This document shows positions 44,200 through 53,015 of a stretch of 64,000 nt of DNA, piece by piece. Both the position numbers and the translations under genes were made by a program. Position 1 is the stretch's first letter. Each line of letters opens with the position of its first letter. The DNA is from Polaribacter haliotis (GTDB lineage Bacteria; Bacteroidota; Bacteroidia; Flavobacteriales; Flavobacteriaceae): contig NZ_CP061813.1 of the NCBI RefSeq assembly GCF_014784055.1, forward strand, positions 87,501 to 151,500. Reading direction: 5' to 3'. The notes under the pieces were generated by a model. That model ran no database searches and was not told where the DNA came from. It saw only the letters and a list, made by a program, of their open reading frames with translations.

Positions 44200-45443
44200 G
44201 TAAAAAAGTAGTAATTATTGGAGGTGGAATTATTGGACTTTGTTCTGCTTACTATTTATTAAAAGATGGTCATGAAATAACAATAATAGACCAATCTAAT
44301 ATGGATTCTGGTGCCTCTTATGTGAACGCAGGTTATATTACTCCAAGTCATTTTATTTCTTTGGCAACACCTGGTATTATTACAAAAGGAATCAAATGGA
44401 TGTTCGATTCTAAGAGTCCGTTTTATGTGAAACCGAGATTAGATATCGATTTTTTGAAATGGAGTTGGGCGTTTAAAAAATCTGCAACAAAAGAAAAAGT
44501 AGAGAACTCAATTAAAGCGATTAAAGACATTAATTTATTTGCAAGAGATTTATATGAAGATTTAAAAGAATCTAAAGATTTCGACTTTCATTATGAAAGA
44601 AAAGGTTTGTTAATGTGCTATAAAACCGACAAAGTTGGAGAAGAAGAGTGGGAAGTTGGAAAAAGAGGGATTCAAGAAGGTTTAGGAGTTAGAAATTTAA
44701 CTGCGACACAGGTTAAAGAGTTAGAACCAAATGCAAATTTAAATATAAAAGGCGCAGTTTATTATGATTCAGATGCACATATGACACCAAATCATTTTAT
44801 GAAAGAAATGGTTAGTTATTTAAAAGAAAATGGTGTTACTTTTTTTAAAAATGAAAAAGTGTTAGATATTGATGTAACTGCAAATAAAATATCAAAAATA
44901 ATTACAGATAAACAAAGTATTGTTGCAGATGAGGTTGTTTTGGCAGCAGGAAGTTGGAGTCCTTTATTGGCTAAAAAAATAGGATTAAATATTCCTGTTC
45001 AAGCAGGAAAAGGATATCGAATTAATGTAGAAAGAGAAACAAATATTACCATTCCTGCCATTTTATGTGAAGCAAAAGTAGCAGTAACACCTATGGATGG
45101 CTTTACACGTTTTGCAGGAACTATGGAAATTGCAGGTATTAATAATAAAATAAATCCTACAAGAGTGGAAGCAATTGCAACTGCTGCACAAAATTATTAT
45201 AACAATTTACAAATTACAAAAACCGAAAAAGAATTGGCTGCTTGTGGTTTAAGACCTTGCTCTCCAGATGGTTTGCCATATGTTGGGAAATCATCGAAAT
45301 GCACAAATTTAACCATTGCAACAGGACATGCAATGATGGGTTGGAGTTTAGGAACTGCCACAGGAAAATTAATTTCTGAAGTTATTTCTAATAAAAAAAC
45401 TTCCTTAGATTTAAGTCCTTTTCACCCAGATAGAAAATTTTAA
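44196..45443 (+). CDS. FAD-dependent D-amino acid dehydrogenase, probable D-hydroxyproline dehydrogenase
   Basis: A 415-residue DadA/DAO-family flavoprotein with the N-terminal dinucleotide motif VVIIGGGIIGLCSAYYLL and the C-terminal block GLRPCSPDGLPYVG and TGHAMMGWSLG that closes the FAD site. In this cluster it should oxidise cis-4-hydroxy-D-proline to 1-pyrroline-4-hydroxy-2-carboxylate, feeding the DapA-type deaminase. It overlaps the DUF3781 gene by 4 bp and precedes the peptidase gene by 3 bp. Electron acceptor is probably the respiratory chain, as for DadA. Confidence 0.9.
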   Translation: MSKKVVIIGGGIIGLCSAYYLLKDGHEITIIDQSNMDSGASYVNAGYITPSHFISLATPGIITKGIKWMFDSKSPFYVKPRLDIDFLKWSWAFKKSATKEKVENSIKAIKDINLFARDLYEDLKESKDFDFHYERKGLLMCYKTDKVGEEEWEVGKRGIQEGLGVRNLTATQVKELEPNANLNIKGAVYYDSDAHMTPNHFMKEMVSYLKENGVTFFKNEKVLDIDVTANKISKIITDKQSIVADEVVLAAGSWSPLLAKKIGLNIPVQAGKGYRINVERETNITIPAILCEAKVAVTPMDGFTRFAGTMEIAGINNKINPTRVEAIATAAQNYYNNLQITKTEKELAACGLRPCSPDGLPYVGKSSKCTNLTIATGHAMMGWSLGTATGKLISEVISNKKTSLDLSPFHPDRKF

Positions 45444-45446
45444 ATT

Positions 45447-46661
45447 ATGAAAACATTTGGTATTGGAGGTTCAACTATTGAAGCAGAATTGGAAGCAATT
45501 CAGCCTTTAAAAACAACAGTTAAACCGATTCAAAAAGAAGAATATAAAAAGAGAATTCAGAAATTATCTGGTTTAATGAAAACAAATAAAGTGCAGGCAG
45601 TATATGTAAATGCAGGTACAAATTTATTGTATTTTACAGGCACACATTGGCATGCTAGTGAGCGAATGGTGGGCGCAATAATTTTACCAAATGAAGAAGT
45701 ACATTATATTGCTCCGAATTTTGAAAAAGGAACCATCGAAGATTTTTTAGAAATAGAAGGAACTATTCATTGTTGGGAAGAACATGAATGTCCGCATAAA
45801 TTATTTTTACAGGTTTTAGATGAAAATAAAATTACTGAAGGAGAAATTCAGTTAGATGAAACGACACCATTTTCAATTATAAATGGTTTACATAAAGAAG
45901 TTCATTCTTTTTATATTGAAAAAGCAACCGGTTTAATTTCTGAATGTAGAATGATAAAATCTGACGCAGAAATTGCAATAATGCAATATGTAATGGACAT
46001 TACTTTGGAAGTTCAAAAAGCAACTGCAAGAATTTTAAGAGTCGGAATTACCACAAGAGAAGTAGAAAATTTTATCCACGAAGCACATAAAAAATACGGA
46101 GTTTCTTCAGGTTCCTATTTTTGTATTGTACTTTTTGGTGTAGATTCTTCTTTTCCTCATGGCGTTAAAAATCCAAAGAAATTGGAAATGAACGATATGG
46201 TTTTGGTGGATACTGGTTGTCAGTTATATGACTATATTTCAGATATAACAAGAACCTACGTTTTCGGAGAAGCAAACGAATTGCAACGAAAAATATGGAA
46301 TCTCGAAAAAGAAACACAATTATCGGCTTTTAAAGCTTCAATTTTAGGAAATTCATGTGCTTCTGTAGACGATGCTTCAAGAAAAACTTTAGAGAAAAAT
46401 GGTTTAGGGCCAGATTATAATTTACCAGGTTTGCCTCACAGAACTGGTCATGGAATTGGGTTAGATATTCACGAATATCCATATATTGTAAGAGGAAATA
46501 AGACAAAATTAGTTTCTGGAATGACGTTTAGTAACGAACCTATGATTTGTGTACCAAATGAATTTGGCGTGCGTTTAGAAGACCATATTTATATGACAGA
46601 GAAAGGCGCAAAATGGTTTACGGAACCTGCATATTCTATCGAAAATCCTTTCGGAGTTTAA
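45447..46661 (+). CDS. M24-family Xaa-Pro peptidase
   Basis: A 404-residue pita-bread metallopeptidase of the aminopeptidase P/prolidase type. Metal ligands are visible in DMVLVDTGC and SDITRTYVF (two Asp), LPHRTGHGIGLDIHEYP (His), SNEPMICVPNEFGVRLEDH (two Glu). The N-terminal creatinase-like domain covers about residues 30-165. No signal peptide, so cytoplasmic. As the last gene of the hydroxyproline operon it probably cleaves Xaa-Pro/Hyp dipeptides to supply the pathway. Confidence 0.9.
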   Translation: MKTFGIGGSTIEAELEAIQPLKTTVKPIQKEEYKKRIQKLSGLMKTNKVQAVYVNAGTNLLYFTGTHWHASERMVGAIILPNEEVHYIAPNFEKGTIEDFLEIEGTIHCWEEHECPHKLFLQVLDENKITEGEIQLDETTPFSIINGLHKEVHSFYIEKATGLISECRMIKSDAEIAIMQYVMDITLEVQKATARILRVGITTREVENFIHEAHKKYGVSSGSYFCIVLFGVDSSFPHGVKNPKKLEMNDMVLVDTGCQLYDYISDITRTYVFGEANELQRKIWNLEKETQLSAFKASILGNSCASVDDASRKTLEKNGLGPDYNLPGLPHRTGHGIGLDIHEYPYIVRGNKTKLVSGMTFSNEPMICVPNEFGVRLEDHIYMTEKGAKWFTEPAYSIENPFGV

Positions 46662-46706
46662 TCTCTAATTTCTTTCAGAATAAAAGATAAATCGTATTTT
46701 TATAAA

Positions 46707-47309
46707 ATGGATTTATTCTCTTCAGAAAAAATAAAAAACATTTTACCTTTCGATGGTGTTACCAATTATCATGGTATTGTTTTAGATAAAAATCAATGTG
46801 ATTTTTTCTACCAAAAACTCTTCGAAACGATTGACTGGAAAAATGACGAAGCCATTATTTTTGGAAAAAAAATAATTACCAAAAGAAAAGTGGCTTGGTA
46901 TGGCGAATCTGAATTTTCTTACAAATATTCAGGAGTTACAAAAACAGCAAATATTTTCACAAAAGAGCTGTTAGAACTCAAAGAAATTGTAGAAAAAGAA
47001 AGTGGAGAAACGTATAATTCTTGCTTGTTAAATTTATATCATTCAGGAGAAGAAGGAATGGCTTATCATTCAGATGGAGAAAAAATGTTGAAGAAAAACG
47101 GAGCAATAGCTTCACTTTCTTTAGGAGCAGAACGTAAATTTTCTTTCAAACATAAAGAAAACAAACAACGAATAGATATTATTTTAGAAAGAGGAAGTTT
47201 GTTGGTAATGAGAGAATTTACACAAACCAATTGGTTGCACAGATTACCACCAACAAAAATGGTTTTTACACCACGAATTAATTTGACGTTTAGAACCATA
47301 GAATTGTAA
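46707..47309 (+). CDS. AlkB-family 2-oxoglutarate/Fe(II) dioxygenase
   Basis: A 200-residue AlkB-type oxygenase, expected to repair alkylated nucleic acid bases by oxidative demethylation. The iron ligands are in YHSDGE (H-x-D) and WLHRLPPT (distal His), and 2-oxoglutarate-binding arginines in TPRINLTFR. The length and the SLSLGAERKFSFKHK block resemble ALKBH2/3-like bacterial members. It starts 45 bp after the M24 gene and may be transcribed on its own; no functional link with the operon upstream is evident. Confidence 0.9.
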   Translation: MDLFSSEKIKNILPFDGVTNYHGIVLDKNQCDFFYQKLFETIDWKNDEAIIFGKKIITKRKVAWYGESEFSYKYSGVTKTANIFTKELLELKEIVEKESGETYNSCLLNLYHSGEEGMAYHSDGEKMLKKNGAIASLSLGAERKFSFKHKENKQRIDIILERGSLLVMREFTQTNWLHRLPPTKMVFTPRINLTFRTIEL

Positions 47310-47318
47310 TCTAATCTT

Positions 47319-47326
47319 TACTTTTG
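47319..47326 (+). promoter_or_regulatory. -7 promoter box of the rluF-like gene
   Basis: TACTTTTG matches TAnnTTTG and ends 16 bp before the TTG start at 47343. It supports the short leader and the start chosen. Confidence 0.55.
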
Positions 47327-47342
47327 CATAAAATTTTACAAT

Positions 47343-48230
47343 TTGGATTCTAATTCACAAAATACCATCAATCTTAATAAATACATCAGTTCTTCAGGGA
47401 TTTGTTCTCGAAGAGAAGCAGAAAAATTTATTAAAGAAGGCAGAGTTACCATCAATGGAAAACCTACGCAATTAGGAAATAGAGTTGCCAAAAAAGATGT
47501 TGTAAAATTAGACGGACGGTTAGTAACTCCAAAAAACGTAACGCTTTATATTGCCTTAAACAAACCTGTTGGAATCGTTTCTACGACTGATGATAGAGAG
47601 CCAAATAACATCGTAAAACACATTAATTATCCAGAAAGATTATTTCCAATTGGACGTTTAGATAAACCATCTGAAGGTTTAATTTTTTTGACTAATGATG
47701 GTGATATTGTCAATAAAATTTTACGAGCAGGAAACAATCACGAGAAAGAATATTTTGTTTCAGTAAACAAATCAATTACACCAGATTTTATAGAAAAAAT
47801 GGGAAATGGAATCCCTATTTTAGGCACTGTTACTCAAAATTGTTTGGTAGAAAAAGTGAGCGATAAAATTTTCAAAATCGTTTTAACACAAGGTTTAAAT
47901 CGCCAAATTCGCAGAATGTGCGAGTATTTAGATTATGAAGTAACCAAGTTAAAACGAACCCGAATCATGAATGTTGAGTTGGGTTATTTACAATCTGGAG
48001 ATTGGCGTGAGTTAACGGATGAAGAGATGAAAGAAATCAATAAAATGATTTCCACATCCTCTAAAACCGAAGAAGCGTCTAAAGTTAAAACTGCTCCAAA
48101 AACATTTAAACCAAAGCGAAAATTAGCACCTTCAAAAAACGATTTCAATAAAAAAAGTGCTTCTTTTAGAAAATCTTCACCAAAAAACAGGAGAAATAAT
48201 TCGAGTTCTACTAAAAAGAAACGTTGGTAG
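47343..48230 (+). CDS. 23S rRNA pseudouridine synthase, RluF/RsuA family
   Basis: A 295-residue pseudouridine synthase. An S4 RNA-binding domain occupies residues 9-60 ([20 protein letters not shown]), the catalytic domain carries the Asp in [12 protein letters not shown] (D107), and [14 protein letters not shown] follows; the tail is Lys/Arg-rich and disordered-looking. RluF modifies 23S rRNA U2604 in E. coli; the related RluB/RsuA specificity is the alternative. The start is TTG, chosen because the S4 domain begins almost at once and no ATG is available upstream of it. Confidence 0.87.
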   Translation: MDSNSQNTINLNKYISSSGICSRREAEKFIKEGRVTINGKPTQLGNRVAKKDVVKLDGRLVTPKNVTLYIALNKPVGIVSTTDDREPNNIVKHINYPERLFPIGRLDKPSEGLIFLTNDGDIVNKILRAGNNHEKEYFVSVNKSITPDFIEKMGNGIPILGTVTQNCLVEKVSDKIFKIVLTQGLNRQIRRMCEYLDYEVTKLKRTRIMNVELGYLQSGDWRELTDEEMKEINKMISTSSKTEEASKVKTAPKTFKPKRKLAPSKNDFNKKSASFRKSSPKNRRNNSSSTKKKRW

Positions 48231-48234
48231 TGTT

Positions 48235-48340
48235 TTTTGAGCGTTCCCTTTCAGGTCAGGCTTTTCGTTGCAATCTTTTTTATTTAAATAAATAAAAAAG
48301 GATTTCCACTACAATCCTTAACGCGCTTATTTGCCAACAA
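48235..48340 (+). repeat. Dispersed flavobacterial repeat, copy 2
   Basis: Conserved ends GCGTTCCC...GGTCAGGCTTTTCG (48241-48266) and CAATCCTTAACGC (48312-48324), followed by TTGCCAACAA (48331-48340), as in the copy at 3226-3330. The centre contains an A/T-rich inverted repeat (CTTTTTTATTT/AAATAAAAAAG, 48276-48300). It starts just after the rluF-like stop and may double as its transcript end. Confidence 0.75.
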
Positions 48341-48405
48341 AATCAATATTTTAACTTTTGGTTTTATATAACAGTTCATTTTATTTATCAATTCTTAAAT
48401 AATAG

Positions 48406-48413
48406 TATCTTTG
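48406..48413 (+). promoter_or_regulatory. -7 promoter box of tgt
   Basis: TATCTTTG matches TAnnTTTG with a partial TTTA at the -33 position. Its use would give tgt a leader of about 120 nt, far longer than other genes here. Confidence 0.6.
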
Positions 48414-48431
48414 CCACCAATGAAACGAAAA

Positions 48432-48526
48432 TTTATTATTTTAATTTATTTTCAAAATTAAAATAATAAATGAGAGAACGAAGTGGTTACACACGTTCTT
48501 AATTTTGTGATGAAATTTTCACAAAA
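48432..48526 (+). promoter_or_regulatory. Structured 5' leader of tgt (three stem-loops)
   Basis: Stem 1: TTTATTATTTTAATTT (48432-48447) pairs perfectly over 16 bp with 48455-48470 around a 7-nt loop. Stem 2: AGAACG (48475-48480) with CGTTCT (48494-48499), enclosing GTG/CAC and a GTTA loop. Stem 3: TTTTGTGA (48503-48510) with TCACAAAA (48519-48526). Stem 3 ends 12 bp before the ATG. Short reading frames of 13 and 10 codons start at 48420 and 48470. No known riboswitch class was recognised. No other gene lies in 48231-48538. Confidence 0.65.
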
Positions 48527-48538
48527 TCACCAAAATTT

Positions 48539-49675
48539 ATGCGTGTGAAATTTGACTTAAAAATTACTGACCCCAAAAGTAAAGCAAGAGCAGGAACAAT
48601 TACTACAGATCATGGAGAAATTGAAACACCAATCTTTATGCCTGTGGGAACTGTTGGAACTGTAAAAGGAGTTCATCAAACAGAACTTAAAAATGAGATA
48701 AACCCTGATATTATTTTAGGAAATACCTATCACCTTTTTTTAAGACCAGGAATGGAAATATTAGAAAAAGCTGGTGGTTTACACAAGTTTATGAATTGGG
48801 ATAGAAATATCCTTACAGATTCTGGGGGTTACCAAGTATATTCACTTTCTGGAAGAAGAAAAATTAACGAAGAAGGCGTAAAATTTAAAAGTCATATAGA
48901 TGGTTCTATGCACTTTTTTACACCAGAAAACGTTATGGAAACGCAACGTACAATTGGTGCCGATATTATTATGGCGTTTGACGAATGTACACCTTATCCT
49001 TGTGATTATAATTACGCAAAACGTTCTATGCACATGACACATAGATGGTTGGACAGATGTATAAATCATTTAGAAAAACTGCCTTTTAAATATGGTTATG
49101 AACAAACGTTTATGCCAATTGTACAAGGAAGTACTTATAAAGATTTAAGAAGACAATCTGCAGAATACATTGCAAATTCTGGTCAGCAAGCAAATGCAAT
49201 TGGTGGACTTTCAGTTGGGGAACCAGCAGAAGAATTATATGCAATGACAGAAGTTGTTTGTGAGGTGTTACCAGAAGACAAGCCACGTTATTTAATGGGT
49301 GTTGGAACGCCAATAAATATTTTAGAAAATATTGCTTTGGGAATAGATATGTTCGATTGTGTAATGCCAACAAGAAACGCCAGAAACGGAATGTTATTTA
49401 CAGCACATGGTTCTATCAACATAAAAAATAAAAAGTGGGAAGACGATTTTTCTCCAATAGACGACATGGGAATTACTTGGGTAGATACCATGTATTCCAA
49501 AGCATATTTGCGTCATCTTTTTGCTGCAAAAGAAATGTTAGGAAAGCAAATTGCCTCGATTCATAATCTTGGTTTTTATGTTTGGTTGACTCGTGAAGCA
49601 AGAAAACATATTTTAGCTGGAGATTTTAGAGAGTGGAAAGATAAAATGGTGAAGCAAATGGATAAAAGGCTATAA
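48539..49675 (+). CDS. tgt: tRNA-guanine transglycosylase
   Basis: Exchanges guanine 34 for preQ1 in GUN tRNAs on the way to queuosine. The 378-residue protein has DSGGYQVYSL (D94), MAFDECTPYP, the GGLSVGEP block, the nucleophile D270 in GIDMFDCVMPTRNARNG, and the final IHNL. Three zinc-ligand cysteines of the usual CxCx2C motif are absent: the equivalent positions read G311, T313 and D316, while the fourth ligand H342 is kept. A similar loss appears, from memory, in other Flavobacteriaceae. It is preceded by an unusually structured leader. Confidence 0.95.
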   Translation: MRVKFDLKITDPKSKARAGTITTDHGEIETPIFMPVGTVGTVKGVHQTELKNEINPDIILGNTYHLFLRPGMEILEKAGGLHKFMNWDRNILTDSGGYQVYSLSGRRKINEEGVKFKSHIDGSMHFFTPENVMETQRTIGADIIMAFDECTPYPCDYNYAKRSMHMTHRWLDRCINHLEKLPFKYGYEQTFMPIVQGSTYKDLRRQSAEYIANSGQQANAIGGLSVGEPAEELYAMTEVVCEVLPEDKPRYLMGVGTPINILENIALGIDMFDCVMPTRNARNGMLFTAHGSINIKNKKWEDDFSPIDDMGITWVDTMYSKAYLRHLFAAKEMLGKQIASIHNLGFYVWLTREARKHILAGDFREWKDKMVKQMDKRL

Positions 49676-49743
49676 AAGTAAGCAGTTTTCAGTTGGAAGT
49701 TAACAGTTACACAAATAAACAATTACACGATTAAACAGTTTAA

Positions 49744-50835
49744 GTGAAGATAATAGATTGGTACATATTAAAGCGTTATTTGGTAACATTCTTGTTTACC
49801 TTATTAATCTTAATACCAATTGCAATTGCAATTGATGTTTCAGAAAAAATAGATAATTTTCTGGAGCATACAAACTTGGGTTTAGAAGAAATTTTAAACG
49901 ATTATTATAAGAATTTTATTATTTATTACGCAAACACATTTATGCCTTTGGCATTATTTATAGCCGTAATTTTATTTACTTCTAAACTTTCAAATAATAC
50001 AGAAATTATTGCGATTACAAATGCAAAAGTATCTTTTACAAGATTTTTATATCCTTATTTTATTGGAGCTACATTAGTAACTATTATATCTTTAGGGATG
50101 AATCATTTTGTAGTTCCTAATAGTAGTAAAGTAAGAAGAGGATTCGAAAAAAAATACATAAATAATGCACGACAAAAAAACGATTTAAAATTTATTTCCG
50201 ATTTTAGTTTGCAACTTACAGACAGTACCTATATTTATATTAGAAATTATAATATAGAAACAAACGCGGGCTATAACTTCACTTCAGAAACATACGATGG
50301 TTTAGAATTGAAATCGAAATTATCTTCAGATAATTTGCGTTATAATTCTAAAGACTCTACTTTTTCTCTTACAAATTGGAGAAAGCGTCTTATTTATAAA
50401 GACAGAGATAGTATTTTTAGTGGAAATAAAATAGATACAGTTTTTAATTTTACGCCAAGAGATTTAATTTATAAATCTGCTTTATCTCAAGAAATGCCTT
50501 CAGATGAGTTAATCCGATTTATAGATTTGTCTAAAAAAAGAGGTGTAAAAAACTTAAATGCATATTTAGTTGAACTTCATAAAAGAACAAGTCTGCCAAT
50601 TGCATCCTATATACTTACTATTATAGCAGTTGCACTGGCTTTTAGAAAAAGAAGAGGTGGAACAGGAGTTAACCTAGCAATTGGTATTGGAATTATGTTC
50701 TTATACGTTTTCTTTATGAAAATTGGAGAAGTTTTAGGCTCTGTAGCTGGCGTAAATTCTTTCCTATACGTTTGGATTCCAAATATAATGTTTGGCATTA
50801 TTTCTGTTTATCTCTATTGGAATGCAAGAAAGTAG
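49744..50835 (+). CDS. LptF/LptG-family permease
   Basis: Inner-membrane component of lipopolysaccharide export (LptB2FG). The 363-residue protein has the N-terminal WYILKRYLVTFLFTLLIL helix pair, a periplasmic beta-jellyroll region (about 130-250) and C-terminal TMs (ASYILTIIAVALAFRKRRGG). The start is GTG. Whether it is LptF or LptG cannot be decided here, and the partner gene is not in the window. The 68-bp gap from tgt holds only a low-complexity CAGTTTTCAGTTGG-type microrepeat. Confidence 0.88.
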   Translation: MKIIDWYILKRYLVTFLFTLLILIPIAIAIDVSEKIDNFLEHTNLGLEEILNDYYKNFIIYYANTFMPLALFIAVILFTSKLSNNTEIIAITNAKVSFTRFLYPYFIGATLVTIISLGMNHFVVPNSSKVRRGFEKKYINNARQKNDLKFISDFSLQLTDSTYIYIRNYNIETNAGYNFTSETYDGLELKSKLSSDNLRYNSKDSTFSLTNWRKRLIYKDRDSIFSGNKIDTVFNFTPRDLIYKSALSQEMPSDELIRFIDLSKKRGVKNLNAYLVELHKRTSLPIASYILTIIAVALAFRKRRGGTGVNLAIGIGIMFLYVFFMKIGEVLGSVAGVNSFLYVWIPNIMFGIISVYLYWNARK

Positions 50836-51736
50836 ATTTAAAAACTATTTACTTTTACATCTCATAGTTTTTATTTGGGGATTTACAGCCATTTTGGGTG
50901 CGTTAATTACGATTGATGCAATTCCATTAGTTTGGTATCGAATGTTATTAGCTGTAATTTTTATTTTTATTTATTTTTTGCTAAAGAAAAAAAAGTTTAA
51001 AATAGATAAAAAAACTGTTGTTAAATTTTTTTTGACGGGAGTTATTATTGCGCTTCATTGGATTTTCTTTTTTAAGGCGATTAAAGTTTCTAATGTTTCT
51101 GTAGCTTTAGTAACTATGAGTACTGGTGCTTTTTTTACGTCTTTAATTGAACCTGTCTTTTTTAATAGAAGAATTAAATTTGTTGAAATAGTACTTGGAC
51201 TTCTAGTAATTGCAGGCTTGTATGTTATTTTTAATTTTGAAAGCCAGTATAAATTAGGAATTATTTATGCATTAATTGCTTCGTTTTTAGGAGCATTATT
51301 TGCAGTTTTAAATGGCCTTTTTATTAAAAAGCATAGTGCAGATACTATTTCTTTTTATCAGCTTTTATTTGGAGTTGTTTTTATTACAATTTACCTTCTA
51401 TTTAGTAATGGATTTTCAGTAGAATTTTTTCAAGTACCAACTATGGATTGGTTATACTTATTACTGTTAAGTAGCGTTTGTACTGCTTATGCTTTTATCG
51501 CTTCTGTAAAAGTGATGAAATACTTATCTCCATATACAGTAATGCTTACTATTAATTTAGAACCAATTTATGCAATTATTTTAGCATTATTAATTTTTGG
51601 AGACGAAGAACAAATGAGCCCTACTTTTTATTTGGGAGCTTTTATTGTTTTATTTGTGGTATTATTAAACGGAATTATAAAAAACAGCGTAAGTTTAAAA
51701 GAGAAGTTCAAACAAAAACTAAGCAGAAAAAAATAG
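50822..51736 (+). CDS. DMT-superfamily (EamA) transporter
   Basis: A 304-residue membrane protein with about ten TM helices in two EamA repeats (LIVFIWGFTAILGALI; ALIASFLGALFAVLNGLFIKK). Start ATG 50822 (MQESRFKN) overlaps the LptF/G gene by 14 bp. A longer frame from 50792 would overlap by 44 bp and add a segment unlike the family. Substrate is unknown; metabolite export is usual for the family. Confidence 0.87.
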   Translation: MQESRFKNYLLLHLIVFIWGFTAILGALITIDAIPLVWYRMLLAVIFIFIYFLLKKKKFKIDKKTVVKFFLTGVIIALHWIFFFKAIKVSNVSVALVTMSTGAFFTSLIEPVFFNRRIKFVEIVLGLLVIAGLYVIFNFESQYKLGIIYALIASFLGALFAVLNGLFIKKHSADTISFYQLLFGVVFITIYLLFSNGFSVEFFQVPTMDWLYLLLLSSVCTAYAFIASVKVMKYLSPYTVMLTINLEPIYAIILALLIFGDEEQMSPTFYLGAFIVLFVVLLNGIIKNSVSLKEKFKQKLSRKK

Positions 51737-51767
51737 GCTATTTTGCCTAAAAAAGTAAATTTTATAG

Positions 51768-51775
51768 TATGTTTG
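51768..51775 (+). promoter_or_regulatory. -7 promoter box of accA
   Basis: TATGTTTG matches TAnnTTTG, 34 bp before the accA ATG. A TTTTG occurs upstream but with a 22-bp spacing rather than 19. Confidence 0.55.
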
Positions 51776-51809
51776 TCTTTACAAATAACTAAAATCAGAT
51801 AACTACAAA

Positions 51810-52763
51810 ATGGAATATTTAGATTTTGAAATGCCAATAAAAGAGCTTGAAGATCAGCTTCAAAAATGCCAAATTATTGGAGAAGAAAGCGAAGTAGATG
51901 TTACTGCAACTTGCAAAAAAATAGAGAAAAAACTAGCAATAGCTAGAAAAGATATATATAAGAACTTAACACCTTGGCAAAGGGTTCAATTATCTAGACA
52001 CCCAAATAGACCTTATACATTAGACTATATTAAAGCAATTTGTGGAGATACTTTTATGGAACTTCATGGAGACAGAAGTGTAAAAGACGACAAAGCAATG
52101 ATTGGTGGTTTGGGTAAAATTGGCGACCAATCTTATATGTTTATTGGTCAGCAAAAAGGATACAATACCAAAACTCGACAGTATAGAAATTTCGGAATGG
52201 CAAATCCAGAAGGATATAGAAAAGCCTTGCGTTTAATGAAAATGGCCGAGAAATTTGGAATTCCTGTAGTTACTTTATTAGATACTCCAGGTGCATACCC
52301 AGGTTTGGAAGCAGAAGAACGTGGCCAAGGAGAAGCAATTGCGAGAAATATTTTCGAAATGACTCGTTTAAAAACACCTATTATTACCATTGTTATTGGT
52401 GAAGGAGCTTCTGGTGGAGCATTAGGAATTGGAGTAGGAGATAGAGTATATATGATGGAAAATACTTGGTACACTGTTATTTCTCCAGAATCTTGTTCTT
52501 CAATTTTATGGAGAAGTTGGGAGTATAAAGAACAGGCTGCTGAAGCTTTAAAATTAACGGGAACTGATATGAAAAAGTTAAAGTTAATTGATGGAATTAT
52601 AAAAGAACCAGTTGGAGGAGCACATTCTAATAGAGAAGGAGCTTTTAAAGCGGTACAAGACCAAATTGTAAGTTCTTTTAACGAATTGAAAGATTTATCT
52701 GAAACTGATTTAGTTTCTAAAAGAATGGATAAGTACGCAAATATGGGTGTTTATAAAGAGTAA
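51810..52763 (+). CDS. accA: Acetyl-CoA carboxylase carboxyltransferase subunit alpha
   Basis: Alpha half of the carboxyltransferase that makes malonyl-CoA for fatty acid synthesis. The 317-residue protein shows the full family pattern: [73 protein letters not shown] and [20 protein letters not shown]. It is monocistronic, with its own promoter box and a terminator about 60 bp after the stop. Confidence 0.97.
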   Translation: MEYLDFEMPIKELEDQLQKCQIIGEESEVDVTATCKKIEKKLAIARKDIYKNLTPWQRVQLSRHPNRPYTLDYIKAICGDTFMELHGDRSVKDDKAMIGGLGKIGDQSYMFIGQQKGYNTKTRQYRNFGMANPEGYRKALRLMKMAEKFGIPVVTLLDTPGAYPGLEAEERGQGEAIARNIFEMTRLKTPIITIVIGEGASGGALGIGVGDRVYMMENTWYTVISPESCSSILWRSWEYKEQAAEALKLTGTDMKKLKLIDGIIKEPVGGAHSNREGAFKAVQDQIVSSFNELKDLSETDLVSKRMDKYANMGVYKE

Positions 52764-52824
52764 ATAAATTTTCAATTTTTAAATAATTAATATAATTATT
52801 AAAAGAATTAAATAGATAAACTAA

Positions 52825-52860
52825 AGTTGAATAATGATCTCATTGTTCAACTTTTTTTTT
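52825..52860 (+). terminator. Terminator of accA
   Basis: AGTTGAATAATGA (52825-52837) pairs with TCATTGTTCAACT (52840-52852) with one T-G wobble, followed by a run of eight or more T's. Confidence 0.9.
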
Positions 52861-52862
52861 AA

Positions 52863-52967
52863 TACAATTTCAAGAAAGAGTTTTTATTTACAGATGATTA
52901 CTTAAGAGGTTCTGTTTTAAATGTTGATAAAAATGAAGCCTATCTAAGAACATTAAATTTAGCCTAG
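52863..52967 (+). pseudogene. Possible remnant of a gene 3' end
   Basis: An open stretch without start codon ends in TAG at 52965-52967 and translates to protein-like sequence containing FLFTDDYLRGSVLNVDKNEA and then YLRTLNLA. It lies directly after the accA terminator, in a gap with no other gene. The composition is more coding-like than the surrounding AT-rich DNA, suggesting the tail of a deleted gene. I could not assign a family and the call may be wrong. Confidence 0.3.
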
Positions 52968-53015
52968 AAACTTTAAAGTATAACTATACAATAGAACCGA
53001 TTAAATAAGATAAAA

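Noticed and set aside
48470..48530. preQ1 riboswitch in front of tgt
   Set aside because: The hairpins do not show the compact H-type pseudoknot or conserved loop bases of the preQ1 classes I know. It is kept only as an unassigned structured leader.
49676..49743. CAGTTTTCAGTTGG-type microrepeat between tgt and the permease gene; a reverse-oriented similar stretch near 3191-3215
   Set aside because: Short low-complexity sequence common in these AT-rich genomes; no arms, ends or repeat units that support a defined element.
51733..51750. TAGGC/GCCTA hairpin after the EamA gene as a terminator
   Set aside because: The stem is only 5 bp and is followed by A's rather than T's on the plus strand.
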